Assembly (NCBI GenBank): GCA_023336875.1
Contig: JAMBLH010000121.1
Location: forward strand, 1 to 5,201
Direction: 5' to 3'
Length of the DNA stretch: 5,201 nucleotides
From: Actinomycetes bacterium
Lineage (GTDB): Bacteria; Actinomycetota; Acidimicrobiia; Spongiisociales; UBA5794
Positions 1 to 5,201 of this stretch are shown here, in pieces (within the stretch, counting starts at the first letter, position 1; every line of letters begins with the position of its first letter). Below the pieces are notes generated by a model. That model was not told where the DNA came from. It worked only from the letters and a program-made list of their open reading frames with translations, and searched no databases. The position numbers and the translations under genes were made by a program.

Positions 1-203
1 AGGGCGGCGAACGCGCTCCGGACGCGCTCTCCGAGGCATGGGCGAGTGCCGATCATGATGCACCAACGCTGGTAATCCGACAGATCGACACTGGCGCCGA
101 CGCAGCAATTCAGAGAGTGACGACCATTGCCCTTGTCCTTGGCGGCCTCACCATTCTGGTCGGCGTCGTCCTTGCCGCGGTGGTCATTCGATCTAGATCC
201 TGA
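1..203 (+). CDS. C-terminal end of a membrane protein (5' end outside the window)
   Basis: An open frame enters from the left edge (first full codon at position 3) and stops at TGA 201-203, giving 66 residues. The first 38 or so are hydrophilic and acidic/alanine-rich. They are followed by one strongly hydrophobic stretch at about fragment residues 40-62 (starting TTIALVLGG and ending LAAVVI) and then a short basic tail, RSRS. This is the pattern of a single C-terminal membrane anchor, with the tail probably cytoplasmic and the rest of the protein outside. There is no stop in this frame, and codon third positions are G/C-rich as in the neighbouring genes. A GTG at 117 could start a tiny 28-residue membrane peptide, but no good ribosome binding site precedes it, so continuation from upstream is preferred. 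I do not recognise the family. It converges with the lipoprotein gene, and a hairpin separates the two. Confidence 0.65.
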   Translation, partial: GGERAPDALSEAWASADHDAPTLVIRQIDTGADAAIQRVTTIALVLGGLTILVGVVLAAVVIRSRS

Positions 204-211
204 TGGTTTTG

Positions 212-247
212 GCGTGGCCAGCGGGACGATATTCCCGCGAGCCACGC
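212..247. terminator. Hairpin between convergent genes, likely bidirectional terminator
   Basis: GCGTGGC (212-218) pairs perfectly with GCCACGC (241-247). Inside it, GCGGGA (221-226) pairs with TCCCGC (233-238). The two stems are separated by a 2x2 internal loop (CA/GA), and the terminal loop is CGATAT. The structure lies 8 bp after the stop of the left-hand gene and 12 bp after the stop of the lipoprotein gene on the other strand, as expected for a shared terminator. Neither side is followed by a proper U-run, so it would have to work as a U-poor terminator, a type often proposed for actinobacteria. Confidence 0.65.
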
Positions 248-259
248 TAGAGCCTGCTG

Positions 260-2287
260 CTAGGCAAACGGAATCCAGGCCACGTCATCGAGCGTGTCGA
301 GGTCGGATGCGAGCACACCGCTTTCTGAGAACGTGAACAGCGTGTCGCCGATGACCAGTGAGCGTGTAATCGGCGCGGTCCAGACCTCGCAACCCTCACA
401 TTCTGATTCGTTCGCGTTCGGATGACGGATCTCACCGAGTTGTTTCACGCGATTTGGGGTTGCTCTTACGACCACAGCACCTGAGAAGTTGTTTCCCTTG
501 CCACTCCGCTCATCCCATGACCAGCGCTGGAGCGGAAGGACCGAGATCTCCTCGGGTGCCCACCAGAGGAAGGCGTGATGATCCCATTCGGCGTCCGAGT
601 ACGCATCCTCGAATGTGAGGCGGGAGAGTCGACGTGGGTCCGACGGATCCGAGACGTCGAACACCGACACCTGCGTCCCGAGTTGGCGGCCCTCGTCTGT
701 CGCATCCTGACCAACACCGAGGAGTAGGTTCTCGCCGATCGGATGCAGGTATGCAGAGTATCCGTTGATCTTCAACTCACCCTTGACCTCAGGATCGCGC
801 GGATCAGAGAGATCAACGACATAGAGCGGATCGACCTGGCGGAACGTGACCACGTATCCCTTCTCCTGGATGAACCGGACGGCATATACCCGTTCGTTCT
901 TACCAAGACCATCGACCGAGCCGATCTGGACGAGATCATCTCCGCTGCGCTCCATCGTGACAACCGCCGTATCGGGTACATCGGAGGAACCCCACCACGG
1001 GTTCTCATCCGTGACGACAACACGAAGAACGCCTTCGTACTCATCCATGGACCATTGGGAGTGAAGAACTCCCTCGACCTCACCCGATGCGACGTACGTA
1101 GCCGTCACAGGGTCCGAGATGTCGAACATGTGGAGCTGGGTGGTCAGAGTGTCATCGGTGTTCTGGCTCTCCTCCCACCTGGCAGCGGGCCATGCCATCC
1201 ATGGAGAGGTCGCAACATACAGATTGTCGTTCGATGCATAGATCGTCTGGCCTGCTGCAAGGAGTCCAATACTGTTTCCCGGCTCGAGGCCATTCTCGAG
1301 GTCAATCGAGAGGATGGAGAGCATCGAGAGGCCTGAGAACTCGTCGGGATGACCGACCTGGTCACAGCCGAGCACCGGCCCGTCGGCAGTTGTGGCTGTA
1401 CGGTGGTTCTTGAGGATGTACCAAGGAACCCAGTTTTCGAGTGTGGATTCCTCGATGAGCTTCTTGTTGGCCTCAACAGCCTTCTGCTCCGCTCTGATAC
1501 CGCTTCCCTCTGGATACACCCAGTCGAATCCTGTCGGGCCTGACTGGACAACCACTCGGATCGTGCCGTCTGCCATCCGAGAGGACAGAATGCTGCCGTC
1601 GAGCATGAGAGTGCTGACGGTCTCCATCGAATCGGGGCTGGATACGTCAACCTCAGTAAGTACAACGCGCTGCGTCTGATACCCAGGGCTGATCGAGTCA
1701 ACTGCAACACCTGCGAACGGTTCAACGCCGTATCCGCCGCCCGATGTCATGACAAGGAGACGGTCACCTGAGAGGAAGAGTTGCTGACCCCACCCGTCGA
1801 GGCGAAGCGAGGCAACGATCTCAGGGGTATCAGATGCATCGATCCAGTACAAACTGCCCTGAGCGACGACAAAGATGCGTTCACCGTCTGTTTTGACGAT
1901 GTCGGGCTCATCCACGCCAGCCACCTGCACGTTGGTACCCGAGTAGTCGACGCCCTTGATCCCACCAGACGCTGCAGTCGTGGTGTCAGTTCTGGAGGAG
2001 TCAAGCGATTGCGCCACCTCTTCGAAGGCAACCGGGTATCCACCGTACCCATCGAGTCCGTACGGTCCCACCCGCTCAATCGCATGAGCTCTCACATAGT
2101 CAAGAAACTCGGTGCATGAGTCAAACGGCTGTAGGGACGACGCGGCGAACGCCTTCACCCCCGTCGGGCCTCTGACGTTCGTCCCACTCGTTGTCGTAGT
2201 TGTGTCTGTCTGTTCGGTTGAGGCGGATGTGCATGCGGTTCCCACCACCGCAATAACCGCCACCAAAGCGATAATCGTGCGTCGCAT
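260..2287 (-). CDS. Secreted beta-propeller lipoprotein (COG4880 / Beta_propel family)
   Basis: This encodes 675 residues. The N-terminus is a lipoprotein signal peptide: MRR, a hydrophobic core TIIALVAVIAVV, then GTAC with the candidate lipidated Cys19. A Thr/Ser-rich tether (about 20-37) follows. The motif VQVAGVDEPDIVKTDG (121-136) is characteristic of the secreted proteins with a C-terminal beta-propeller distantly related to WD40 repeats. Blade-like units recur with a D-[IVL]-S-x-P core: WIDASDTPEIV (148-158), VDVSSPDSMETV (213-224), FDISDPVTATYV (388-399), VVDLSDPRDPEV (490-501) and FDVSDPSDPRRL (543-554). A CxxC (Cys630, Cys633) precedes the last blade. The protein is probably anchored outside the membrane and may bind a ligand or protein; no catalytic motif is visible and the family's role is unknown to me. 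The start at 2287 is chosen because GAGAGGAG lies 7 nt upstream and the signal peptide begins there. An ATG at 2398 would add 37 residues read through a tandem repeat and hide the signal peptide. It is probably transcribed separately from typA. Confidence 0.88.
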   Translation of the reverse strand: MRRTIIALVAVIAVVGTACTSASTEQTDTTTTTSGTNVRGPTGVKAFAASSLQPFDSCTEFLDYVRAHAIERVGPYGLDGYGGYPVAFEEVAQSLDSSRTDTTTAASGGIKGVDYSGTNVQVAGVDEPDIVKTDGERIFVVAQGSLYWIDASDTPEIVASLRLDGWGQQLFLSGDRLLVMTSGGGYGVEPFAGVAVDSISPGYQTQRVVLTEVDVSSPDSMETVSTLMLDGSILSSRMADGTIRVVVQSGPTGFDWVYPEGSGIRAEQKAVEANKKLIEESTLENWVPWYILKNHRTATTADGPVLGCDQVGHPDEFSGLSMLSILSIDLENGLEPGNSIGLLAAGQTIYASNDNLYVATSPWMAWPAARWEESQNTDDTLTTQLHMFDISDPVTATYVASGEVEGVLHSQWSMDEYEGVLRVVVTDENPWWGSSDVPDTAVVTMERSGDDLVQIGSVDGLGKNERVYAVRFIQEKGYVVTFRQVDPLYVVDLSDPRDPEVKGELKINGYSAYLHPIGENLLLGVGQDATDEGRQLGTQVSVFDVSDPSDPRRLSRLTFEDAYSDAEWDHHAFLWWAPEEISVLPLQRWSWDERSGKGNNFSGAVVVRATPNRVKQLGEIRHPNANESECEGCEVWTAPITRSLVIGDTLFTFSESGVLASDLDTLDDVAWIPFA

Positions 2288-2294
2288 ATGCGAT

Positions 2295-2302
2295 CTCCTC
2301 TC
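2295..2302 (-). promoter_or_regulatory. Strong ribosome binding site that fixes the lipoprotein start
   Basis: On the minus strand GAGAGGAG is followed by a 7-nt spacer and the ATG at 2287. This near-ideal Shine-Dalgarno decides between the ATG at 2287 and the in-frame ATG at 2398. I could not identify a convincing -10/-35 pair for this gene. Confidence 0.8.
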
Positions 2303-2308
2303 ATGTCC

Positions 2309-2338
2309 CTCAACGGTCGGACGACAAGAAGGGTTGAG
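2309..2338 (-). promoter_or_regulatory. Inverted repeat just upstream of the lipoprotein ribosome binding site
   Basis: CTCAAC (2309-2314) and GTTGAG (2333-2338) form a 6-bp inverted repeat with an 18-nt centre. The centre contains a smaller GTCG..CGAC palindrome on the minus strand. It lies 6 bp upstream of the ribosome binding site, so it could be an operator or a 5'-leader hairpin. Function is inferred from position only; the match is short enough to arise by chance. Confidence 0.3.
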
Positions 2339-2356
2339 CAGGTTCCCGAAAAAAAG

Positions 2357-2398
2357 GACGCACGACATATGACAGACGACAGACGACACACGACACAT
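2357..2398. repeat. Six-unit 7-bp tandem repeat, consensus GACAGAC
   Basis: Six consecutive heptamers all begin GAC: GACGCAC, GACATAT, GACAGAC, GACAGAC, GACACAC, GACACAT. Two are identical and the others differ at the last four positions. The array occupies the intergenic region between typA and the lipoprotein gene and directly abuts a run of A followed by GG (2349-2357). On the minus strand the units read GTNTGTC-like. A single inverted copy, GTCTGTC, occurs at 2441-2447. It resembles a degenerate microsatellite; no known regulatory meaning can be assigned from the sequence. Confidence 0.8.
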
Positions 2399-2420
2399 GT
2401 TGAAGAGTCGTTCATCGTGA

Positions 2421-2436
2421 GCCCGCTTCGGCGGGC
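2421..2436 (-). terminator. GC-rich hairpin with TTCG/CGAA loop downstream of typA
   Basis: GCCCGC (2421-2426) and GCGGGC (2431-2436) form a perfect 6-bp stem around a four-base loop (TTCG on the plus strand, CGAA on the minus). It is the second hairpin met by a transcript leaving typA, about 45 bp after the stop codon. No U-tract follows on either strand. It probably helps end typA transcription or protects the 3' end of the mRNA. Confidence 0.45.
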
Positions 2437-2463
2437 GGTGGTCTGTCGGACAGCGAAGCAGTC

Positions 2464-2482
2464 GGGCGGACGGAGTCCGCCC
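2464..2482 (-). terminator. Hairpin abutting the typA stop codon, likely terminator
   Basis: GGGCGGAC (2464-2471) pairs perfectly over 8 bp with GTCCGCCC (2475-2482) around a 3-nt loop. On the minus strand the stem begins with the last base of the typA TAG codon. The position and stability suggest termination, although no U-run follows. Together with the next hairpin it makes a tandem arrangement. The half GTCCGCCC recurs in the hairpin at 5075-5100. Confidence 0.55.
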
Positions 2483-4299
2483 TATTTCTTCTTTGCTCGC
2501 TTGCGCTCGGAATCGGTGAGGAGACGCTTACGTATACGGATGGACTCTGGAGTGATCTCGACGAGTTCATCGTCCGCTATCCACTCGATGGCCACCTCGA
2601 GATTCATGTCCCGCGGCGGCTTGAGTTTGATTGCCTCATCGGTCGAATGGGTACGGATATTGGTGAGTTCTTTGCCCTTGGTTGGGTTCACCGTCATGTT
2701 CTCCGGCCGGGAAGCCTCACCTATGACCATGCCTTCGTACACATCGACCCCAGGAACAACGAAGAGGGCCCCACGCTTCTGCAGGTTGTCGAGGGCAAAT
2801 CCAGTCGAAGCACCTCGCCTGTCGGCAACCATTGCACCACCCTGGCGTGTCGGAAGCTCGCCGACCCAGGCAATCCACCCCTCGTGATGTTGATGGACGA
2901 GCGCAGTACCCCTCGTAACGGTGAGTAACAGGGAACGAAGCCCAAGAAGGCCCCTTGACGGCGCAGTGAAGGTCACGATCGACCGACCCGCGTCGCCGGG
3001 TCTCAGATCCGCAATTCGCCCCTTGCGTGGCGCAACAACCTGTGTCACGGCACCAACATACTCATCAGGCACATCAACGGTGACCCGCTCCAGCGGCTCG
3101 TGCTTGACGCCATCAATCTCCTTGATGATGACCTCTGGCCTGCTCACCTGGAGTTCAAATCCTTCCCGGCGCATCGATTCGATGAGCACCGAGAGTTGAA
3201 GCTCCCCGCGGCCCGCGACCTCGATCACCTCGCGTGATGATGTTTCGCCGAGACGAATCGATACGTTTCCGAGGACCTCCTTGTCAAGACGATCCCGTAT
3301 CTGGCGAGAGGTCACAAACTTGCCCTCCGTTCCCGCAAGCGGCGAGGTGTTTACTCCAAAGGTCATCCTTAGAACAGGCTCATCCACTTCGAGGCGCGGA
3401 AGCGACTGCATCGTCTCGACATCGGCGAATGTGTCCCCGATCCCCACTTCGGGGAACCCCGCCACGACGAAGAGGTCTCCTGCGATTCGGTCGTCAACGT
3501 CGTCTCTCCCGAGGTTTTCAAACCCCATGAGGTTCCCGAGTTTCCTCTTAATCGGATCATCATCGCCCTGCAGGAGAGCGACTCTCTCGCCTGCACGCAT
3601 TGTTCCTTCGACGACCCGACCGATAGCGAGCCGTCCGAGATAGTCCGATGCGTCGAGGTTGGTGACGAGAGCTTGGAGCGGTGCGTCTGGATCACCCGCG
3701 GGGCCAGGGATGCTGTCAACGATCGCGTCGAGAATTGGAGCGAGCGTGTCATCGGGCCTTGGCACACCGACACCGACAATGGATCGGCCTTCACGGGCAA
3801 TGGCGGAGATGATGGGGAACTCGATGTGATGGTCCTCTGCATCGAGGTCGAAGAACAGCTCGTAGATCTCGTCAACGACCTCGGCGGCCCTGGCGTCGGA
3901 GCGATCGACCTTGTTGATCACCACAACTGTCGGAAGGTGACGTTCAAGGGCTTTGGAGAGTACGTAGCGGGTCTGGGGCATCGGCCCCTCTGCAGCGTCG
4001 ACAAGAAGAAGGACACCATCGACGAGCATCAGTGCACGCTCAACCTCGCCACCGAAATCCGCGTGGCCGGGGGTATCAACGAGGTTGATCTTCGTGCCAT
4101 TCCACTCGATGGATGCAGCCTTTGCGAGGATTGTGATCCCACGTTCGCGTTCCTGGTCGTCCGAGTCCATAACTCGTTCGATGATCTTCTCGTGGTCGGC
4201 GAACACACCTGCAGCGCGCAACAACCCGTCAACCAAGGTCGTCTTGCCATGGTCGACGTGCGCGATGAGCGCGACATTCCGTAAGGGGGGAGAGGACAT
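2482..4299 (-). CDS. typA: Ribosome-associated translational GTPase TypA/BipA
   Basis: This encodes 605 residues, close to the usual length of about 600, and appears intact. The GTPase domain shows G1 AHVDHGKT (13-20), G2 within RGITI (53-57), G3 DTPGH (75-79) and G4 NKVD (129-132). G5 is probably the SA of IISAIAR (around 165), slightly different from the common YASA form. The EF-Tu-like domain II starts near residue 207. The TypA signature VNTSPLAG..GKFVTSRQI follows, then an EF-G-like domain with EPLERVTVDVP. The TypA-specific C-terminal domain contains GFALDNLQKRG, VYEGMVIGE, KELTNIR and IRIRKR, and ends in a basic KRAKKK tail. In characterised bacteria TypA binds ribosomes like EF-G and helps 50S assembly and growth under cold or stress. 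The start at 4299 puts the P-loop at the normal distance from the N-terminus; in-frame upstream codons give an unrelated 167-residue extension antisense to the neighbouring gene. No clear Shine-Dalgarno precedes the ATG. The gene is divergent from the antitoxin/reductase frame. Confidence 0.97.
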   Translation of the reverse strand: MSSPPLRNVALIAHVDHGKTTLVDGLLRAAGVFADHEKIIERVMDSDDQERERGITILAKAASIEWNGTKINLVDTPGHADFGGEVERALMLVDGVLLLVDAAEGPMPQTRYVLSKALERHLPTVVVINKVDRSDARAAEVVDEIYELFFDLDAEDHHIEFPIISAIAREGRSIVGVGVPRPDDTLAPILDAIVDSIPGPAGDPDAPLQALVTNLDASDYLGRLAIGRVVEGTMRAGERVALLQGDDDPIKRKLGNLMGFENLGRDDVDDRIAGDLFVVAGFPEVGIGDTFADVETMQSLPRLEVDEPVLRMTFGVNTSPLAGTEGKFVTSRQIRDRLDKEVLGNVSIRLGETSSREVIEVAGRGELQLSVLIESMRREGFELQVSRPEVIIKEIDGVKHEPLERVTVDVPDEYVGAVTQVVAPRKGRIADLRPGDAGRSIVTFTAPSRGLLGLRSLLLTVTRGTALVHQHHEGWIAWVGELPTRQGGAMVADRRGASTGFALDNLQKRGALFVVPGVDVYEGMVIGEASRPENMTVNPTKGKELTNIRTHSTDEAIKLKPPRDMNLEVAIEWIADDELVEITPESIRIRKRLLTDSERKRAKKK

Positions 4300-4305
4300 G
4301 CCCCA

Positions 4306-4335
4306 AGCGTACAGGGCGTCGGGGAAAGATGACAG
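4306..4335 (-). promoter_or_regulatory. Candidate typA promoter, possibly giving a leaderless mRNA
   Basis: On the minus strand TACGCT (4311-4306) fits the actinobacterial -10 pattern TANNNT and ends 6 nt before the typA ATG. Transcription would therefore start at or very near the A of the start codon. A weak -35 candidate, CTGTCA (4335-4330), lies 18 bp upstream and matches TTGACA at four of six positions. The lack of a good ribosome binding site before this ATG supports leaderless initiation. The call rests on short motifs only. Confidence 0.35.
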
Positions 4336-4390
4336 GAGTCGTGCACGAGACCACTTCACAGGCGAACCATTTTGGACCGTAGTTCTGGTC

Positions 4391-4660
4391 ATGTCCAAGA
4401 CGCTGCCTCTCTCAGGGATCAAGGCCAAGCTGTCCGAGGTGATAGACGAAATCGTCACCACCCATGAGCGCGTAACCGTGACGCGCAACGGAAGGCCGGC
4501 GGTCGCGCTCGTTGGAACCGACGATCTCGAGTCGATAAAGGGGACCATCTCAGTCCTCTCTCGACATCTACCGAACTCGCTAGAAGTGGATCCCAGTGGA
4601 CGGCGGGAATACGGTCCACTACTTGATTGTTTTGCTTGTGGTATCACGGGAAGGATCACC
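4391..4660 (+). CDS. Orphan Phd/YefM-type antitoxin domain, reading in-frame into the downstream reductase
   Basis: From ATG 4391 the product begins MSKTLPLSGIKAKLSEVIDE and continues VTVTRNGRPAVALV, DDLESIKGTISVLS (residues 1-57). This is the typical Phd/YefM antitoxin N-terminus: a LPLS strand, a helix with KAKLSE, a beta hairpin with TRNGRPAVALV, then a DDLES helix. Such proteins bind DNA as dimers and neutralise a RelE- or Doc-type toxin with their C-terminus. Here residues 58-90 (RHLPNSLEV to GRIT) do not look like a Phd tail; they are rich in Arg, Pro, Gly and Cys. There is no stop before the reductase ATG at 4661, and no toxin gene is adjacent. The open frame as it stands is 4391-5059, 222 residues. 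Decay, frameshift and true fusion are all possible. No Shine-Dalgarno is visible; a TTCACA (4355-4360) and TAGTTC (4380-4385) pair is a weak promoter candidate with an over-long 19-bp spacer. Domain identity is confident; the gene's boundaries are not. Confidence 0.75.
4649..4655 (+). promoter_or_regulatory. Ribosome binding site for the reductase start
   Basis: GGAAGGA ends 5 nt before the ATG at 4661. This good Shine-Dalgarno inside the continuous antitoxin/reductase frame argues that the reductase is translated on its own, whether or not read-through from 4391 also occurs. Confidence 0.7.
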
Positions 4661-5059
4661 ATGTCAGACTGGAACGCGGGAATCATCGACGAGTTCAGAG
4701 CGAACGAAGGCACAGTCGGAGGAATGTTCGAGGGCGCGCCCCTCCTCATTCTCCACACCACCGGAGCGAAAAGTGGGCAGGCGCGCGAGATGCCGCTCAT
4801 GTACCTCGACTACAACGATCGGCTTTTCGTCTTCGCGTCCAAGGCTGGAGCCCACTCACACCCCGACTGGTACTACAACGCCAAAGCGAATCCTGGAGTC
4901 GAGATCGAGATCGGAACCGACCGAGTCACGAAGACAGCCGTGGAGCTGGAGTCGTCCGAACGCGAACTCATCTACGCCGAACAAGCCAGTCGCTACGCCC
5001 AGTTCGGTGAGTACGCCGCAGGGACGGACCGCACCATCCCGGTTCTGGAGCTGACATAG
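4661..5059 (+). CDS. F420H2-dependent quinone reductase / nitroreductase, Ddn family
   Basis: This encodes 132 residues, a normal length for this small split-barrel family (TIGR00026 / F420H2_quin_red). Visible hallmarks are LILHTTGAKSGQAREMPLMY (29-48), whose Lys-Ser-Gly loop corresponds to the F420 phosphate-binding segment of characterised members, and ASKAGAHSHPDWYYNAKANP (59-78), the most diagnostic stretch. The C-terminal RYAQFGEYAAGTDRTIPVLEL (111-131) follows; its tyrosines and TxRxIPV motif are typical of the active-site region. Characterised relatives such as mycobacterial Ddn are membrane-associated or cytosolic enzymes that use reduced F420 to reduce quinones and, incidentally, nitro drugs. 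The natural substrate here is unknown. The start at 4661 is supported by an upstream GGAAGGA and by homology beginning at about this point. The frame is open upstream into the antitoxin without a stop. Presence of the enzyme implies that the host makes F420. Confidence 0.92.
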   Translation: MSDWNAGIIDEFRANEGTVGGMFEGAPLLILHTTGAKSGQAREMPLMYLDYNDRLFVFASKAGAHSHPDWYYNAKANPGVEIEIGTDRVTKTAVELESSERELIYAEQASRYAQFGEYAAGTDRTIPVLELT

Positions 5060-5074
5060 GAAACGCTCGCGCTT

Positions 5075-5100
5075 GAGCCGGACGGGTGTCCGCCCGGCTC
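5075..5100. terminator. GC-rich hairpin after the reductase gene, likely terminator
   Basis: GAGCCGG at the left end pairs with CCGGCTC at the right end. After one A-C mismatch, CGG pairs with CCG around a GTGT loop. This gives ten paired positions in an eleven-position stem, beginning 15 nt after the reductase stop. No U-run follows. It contains the octamer GTCCGCCC (5088-5095) also present in the hairpin at the typA stop. Confidence 0.6.
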
Positions 5101-5201
5101 GCTGCGCTGAGGGCGCGGCGCTGATCTATGCGGCGATCGGTGTCGAGCCGGTATCCATGGAGACCGGATCTTCACTCCTCAGCCAGGTACCCCAGCCGAT
5201 A
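5101..5201. other. Unresolved window edge, possible partial gene
   Basis: Three short open stretches here read like protein. On the minus strand a frame entering from the right edge reads GWGTWLRSEDPVSMDTGS... and stops at 5126-5128. Another minus frame reads YRLGYLAEE and stops at 5172-5174. On the plus strand, a frame with no good start reads LIYAAIGVEPVSMETGS... from 5121 to the edge. A minus-strand gene would converge on the reductase with the hairpin at 5075-5100 between them, mirroring the arrangement at 212-247, so I slightly favour that. The stretch is too short to decide and I recognise no family. Confidence 0.3.

Noticed and set aside
743..1336. 197-residue plus-strand ORF inside the lipoprotein gene
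   Set aside because: It is a mirror of the confidently coding minus strand, with no recognisable domain and no ribosome binding site.
2349..2355. Run of seven T on the minus strand as a rho-independent terminator tail for typA
   Set aside because: It lies more than 60 bp beyond the nearest strong hairpin, so hairpin and U-run are not adjacent.
2288..2398. Extension of the lipoprotein to an upstream ATG at 2398 (37 extra residues)
   Set aside because: The extension is translated from the heptamer repeat and leader and would bury the signal peptide; a strong ribosome binding site serves the ATG at 2287.
2357..2398. CRISPR-like array
   Set aside because: The units are 7 bp and directly adjacent with no spacers, and no cas genes are present.
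3673..4284. 203-residue plus-strand ORF inside typA
   Set aside because: It is antisense to highly conserved GTPase motifs and is typical of shadow ORFs in GC-rich genes.
4085..4390. In-frame upstream extension of the antitoxin frame to 4085
   Set aside because: It runs antisense through the conserved TypA GTPase domain; the Phd fold begins at 4391.
4300..4800. Extension of TypA by 167 residues to an ATG at 4800
   Set aside because: The extra sequence is antisense to the antitoxin/reductase genes, has no homology to TypA, and the GTPase P-loop belongs near the N-terminus.

Overview
The window looks like a chromosomal segment of a GC-rich actinobacterium. The evidence is a deazaflavin (F420)-dependent reductase of the Ddn family, GC-rich third codon positions, a secreted COG4880-type beta-propeller lipoprotein and an actinobacterial-style TypA. 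An Acidimicrobiia-like lineage is a guess from general resemblance; no rRNA or other marker here can test it.

Layout from left to right. (1) Positions 1-203 (+) hold the C-terminal end of a membrane protein with one terminal transmembrane helix. (2) A strong hairpin at 212-247 sits between two converging genes. (3) Positions 260-2287 (-) encode a 675-residue lipoprotein with a beta-propeller ectodomain. (4) Positions 2288-2481 are a structured intergenic region: a strong ribosome binding site, an inverted repeat, a six-unit 7-bp tandem repeat, and two GC-rich hairpins placed where typA transcription should end. (5) Positions 2482-4299 (-) encode the ribosome-associated GTPase TypA/BipA, complete at 605 residues. 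(6) Positions 4300-4390 are a short divergent promoter region. (7) Positions 4391-5059 (+) form one uninterrupted frame that starts as a Phd/YefM-type antitoxin and ends as a complete F420-dependent quinone reductase/nitroreductase with its own ribosome binding site and ATG at 4661. (8) Positions 5060-5201 contain a terminator-like hairpin and an unresolved gene edge.

The genes do not form an obvious pathway. typA and the lipoprotein gene share a strand but are separated by 194 bp of hairpins and repeats, so they are probably separate units. The most unusual object is the antitoxin/reductase reading frame. The antitoxin has no toxin beside it, loses recognisable homology after about residue 57, and has no stop codon before the reductase. 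It may be a real fusion, a decayed orphan antitoxin, or a frameshift. I see no mobile element, CRISPR array, tRNA or rRNA. There is no convincing complete undescribed system; the other findings are modest.
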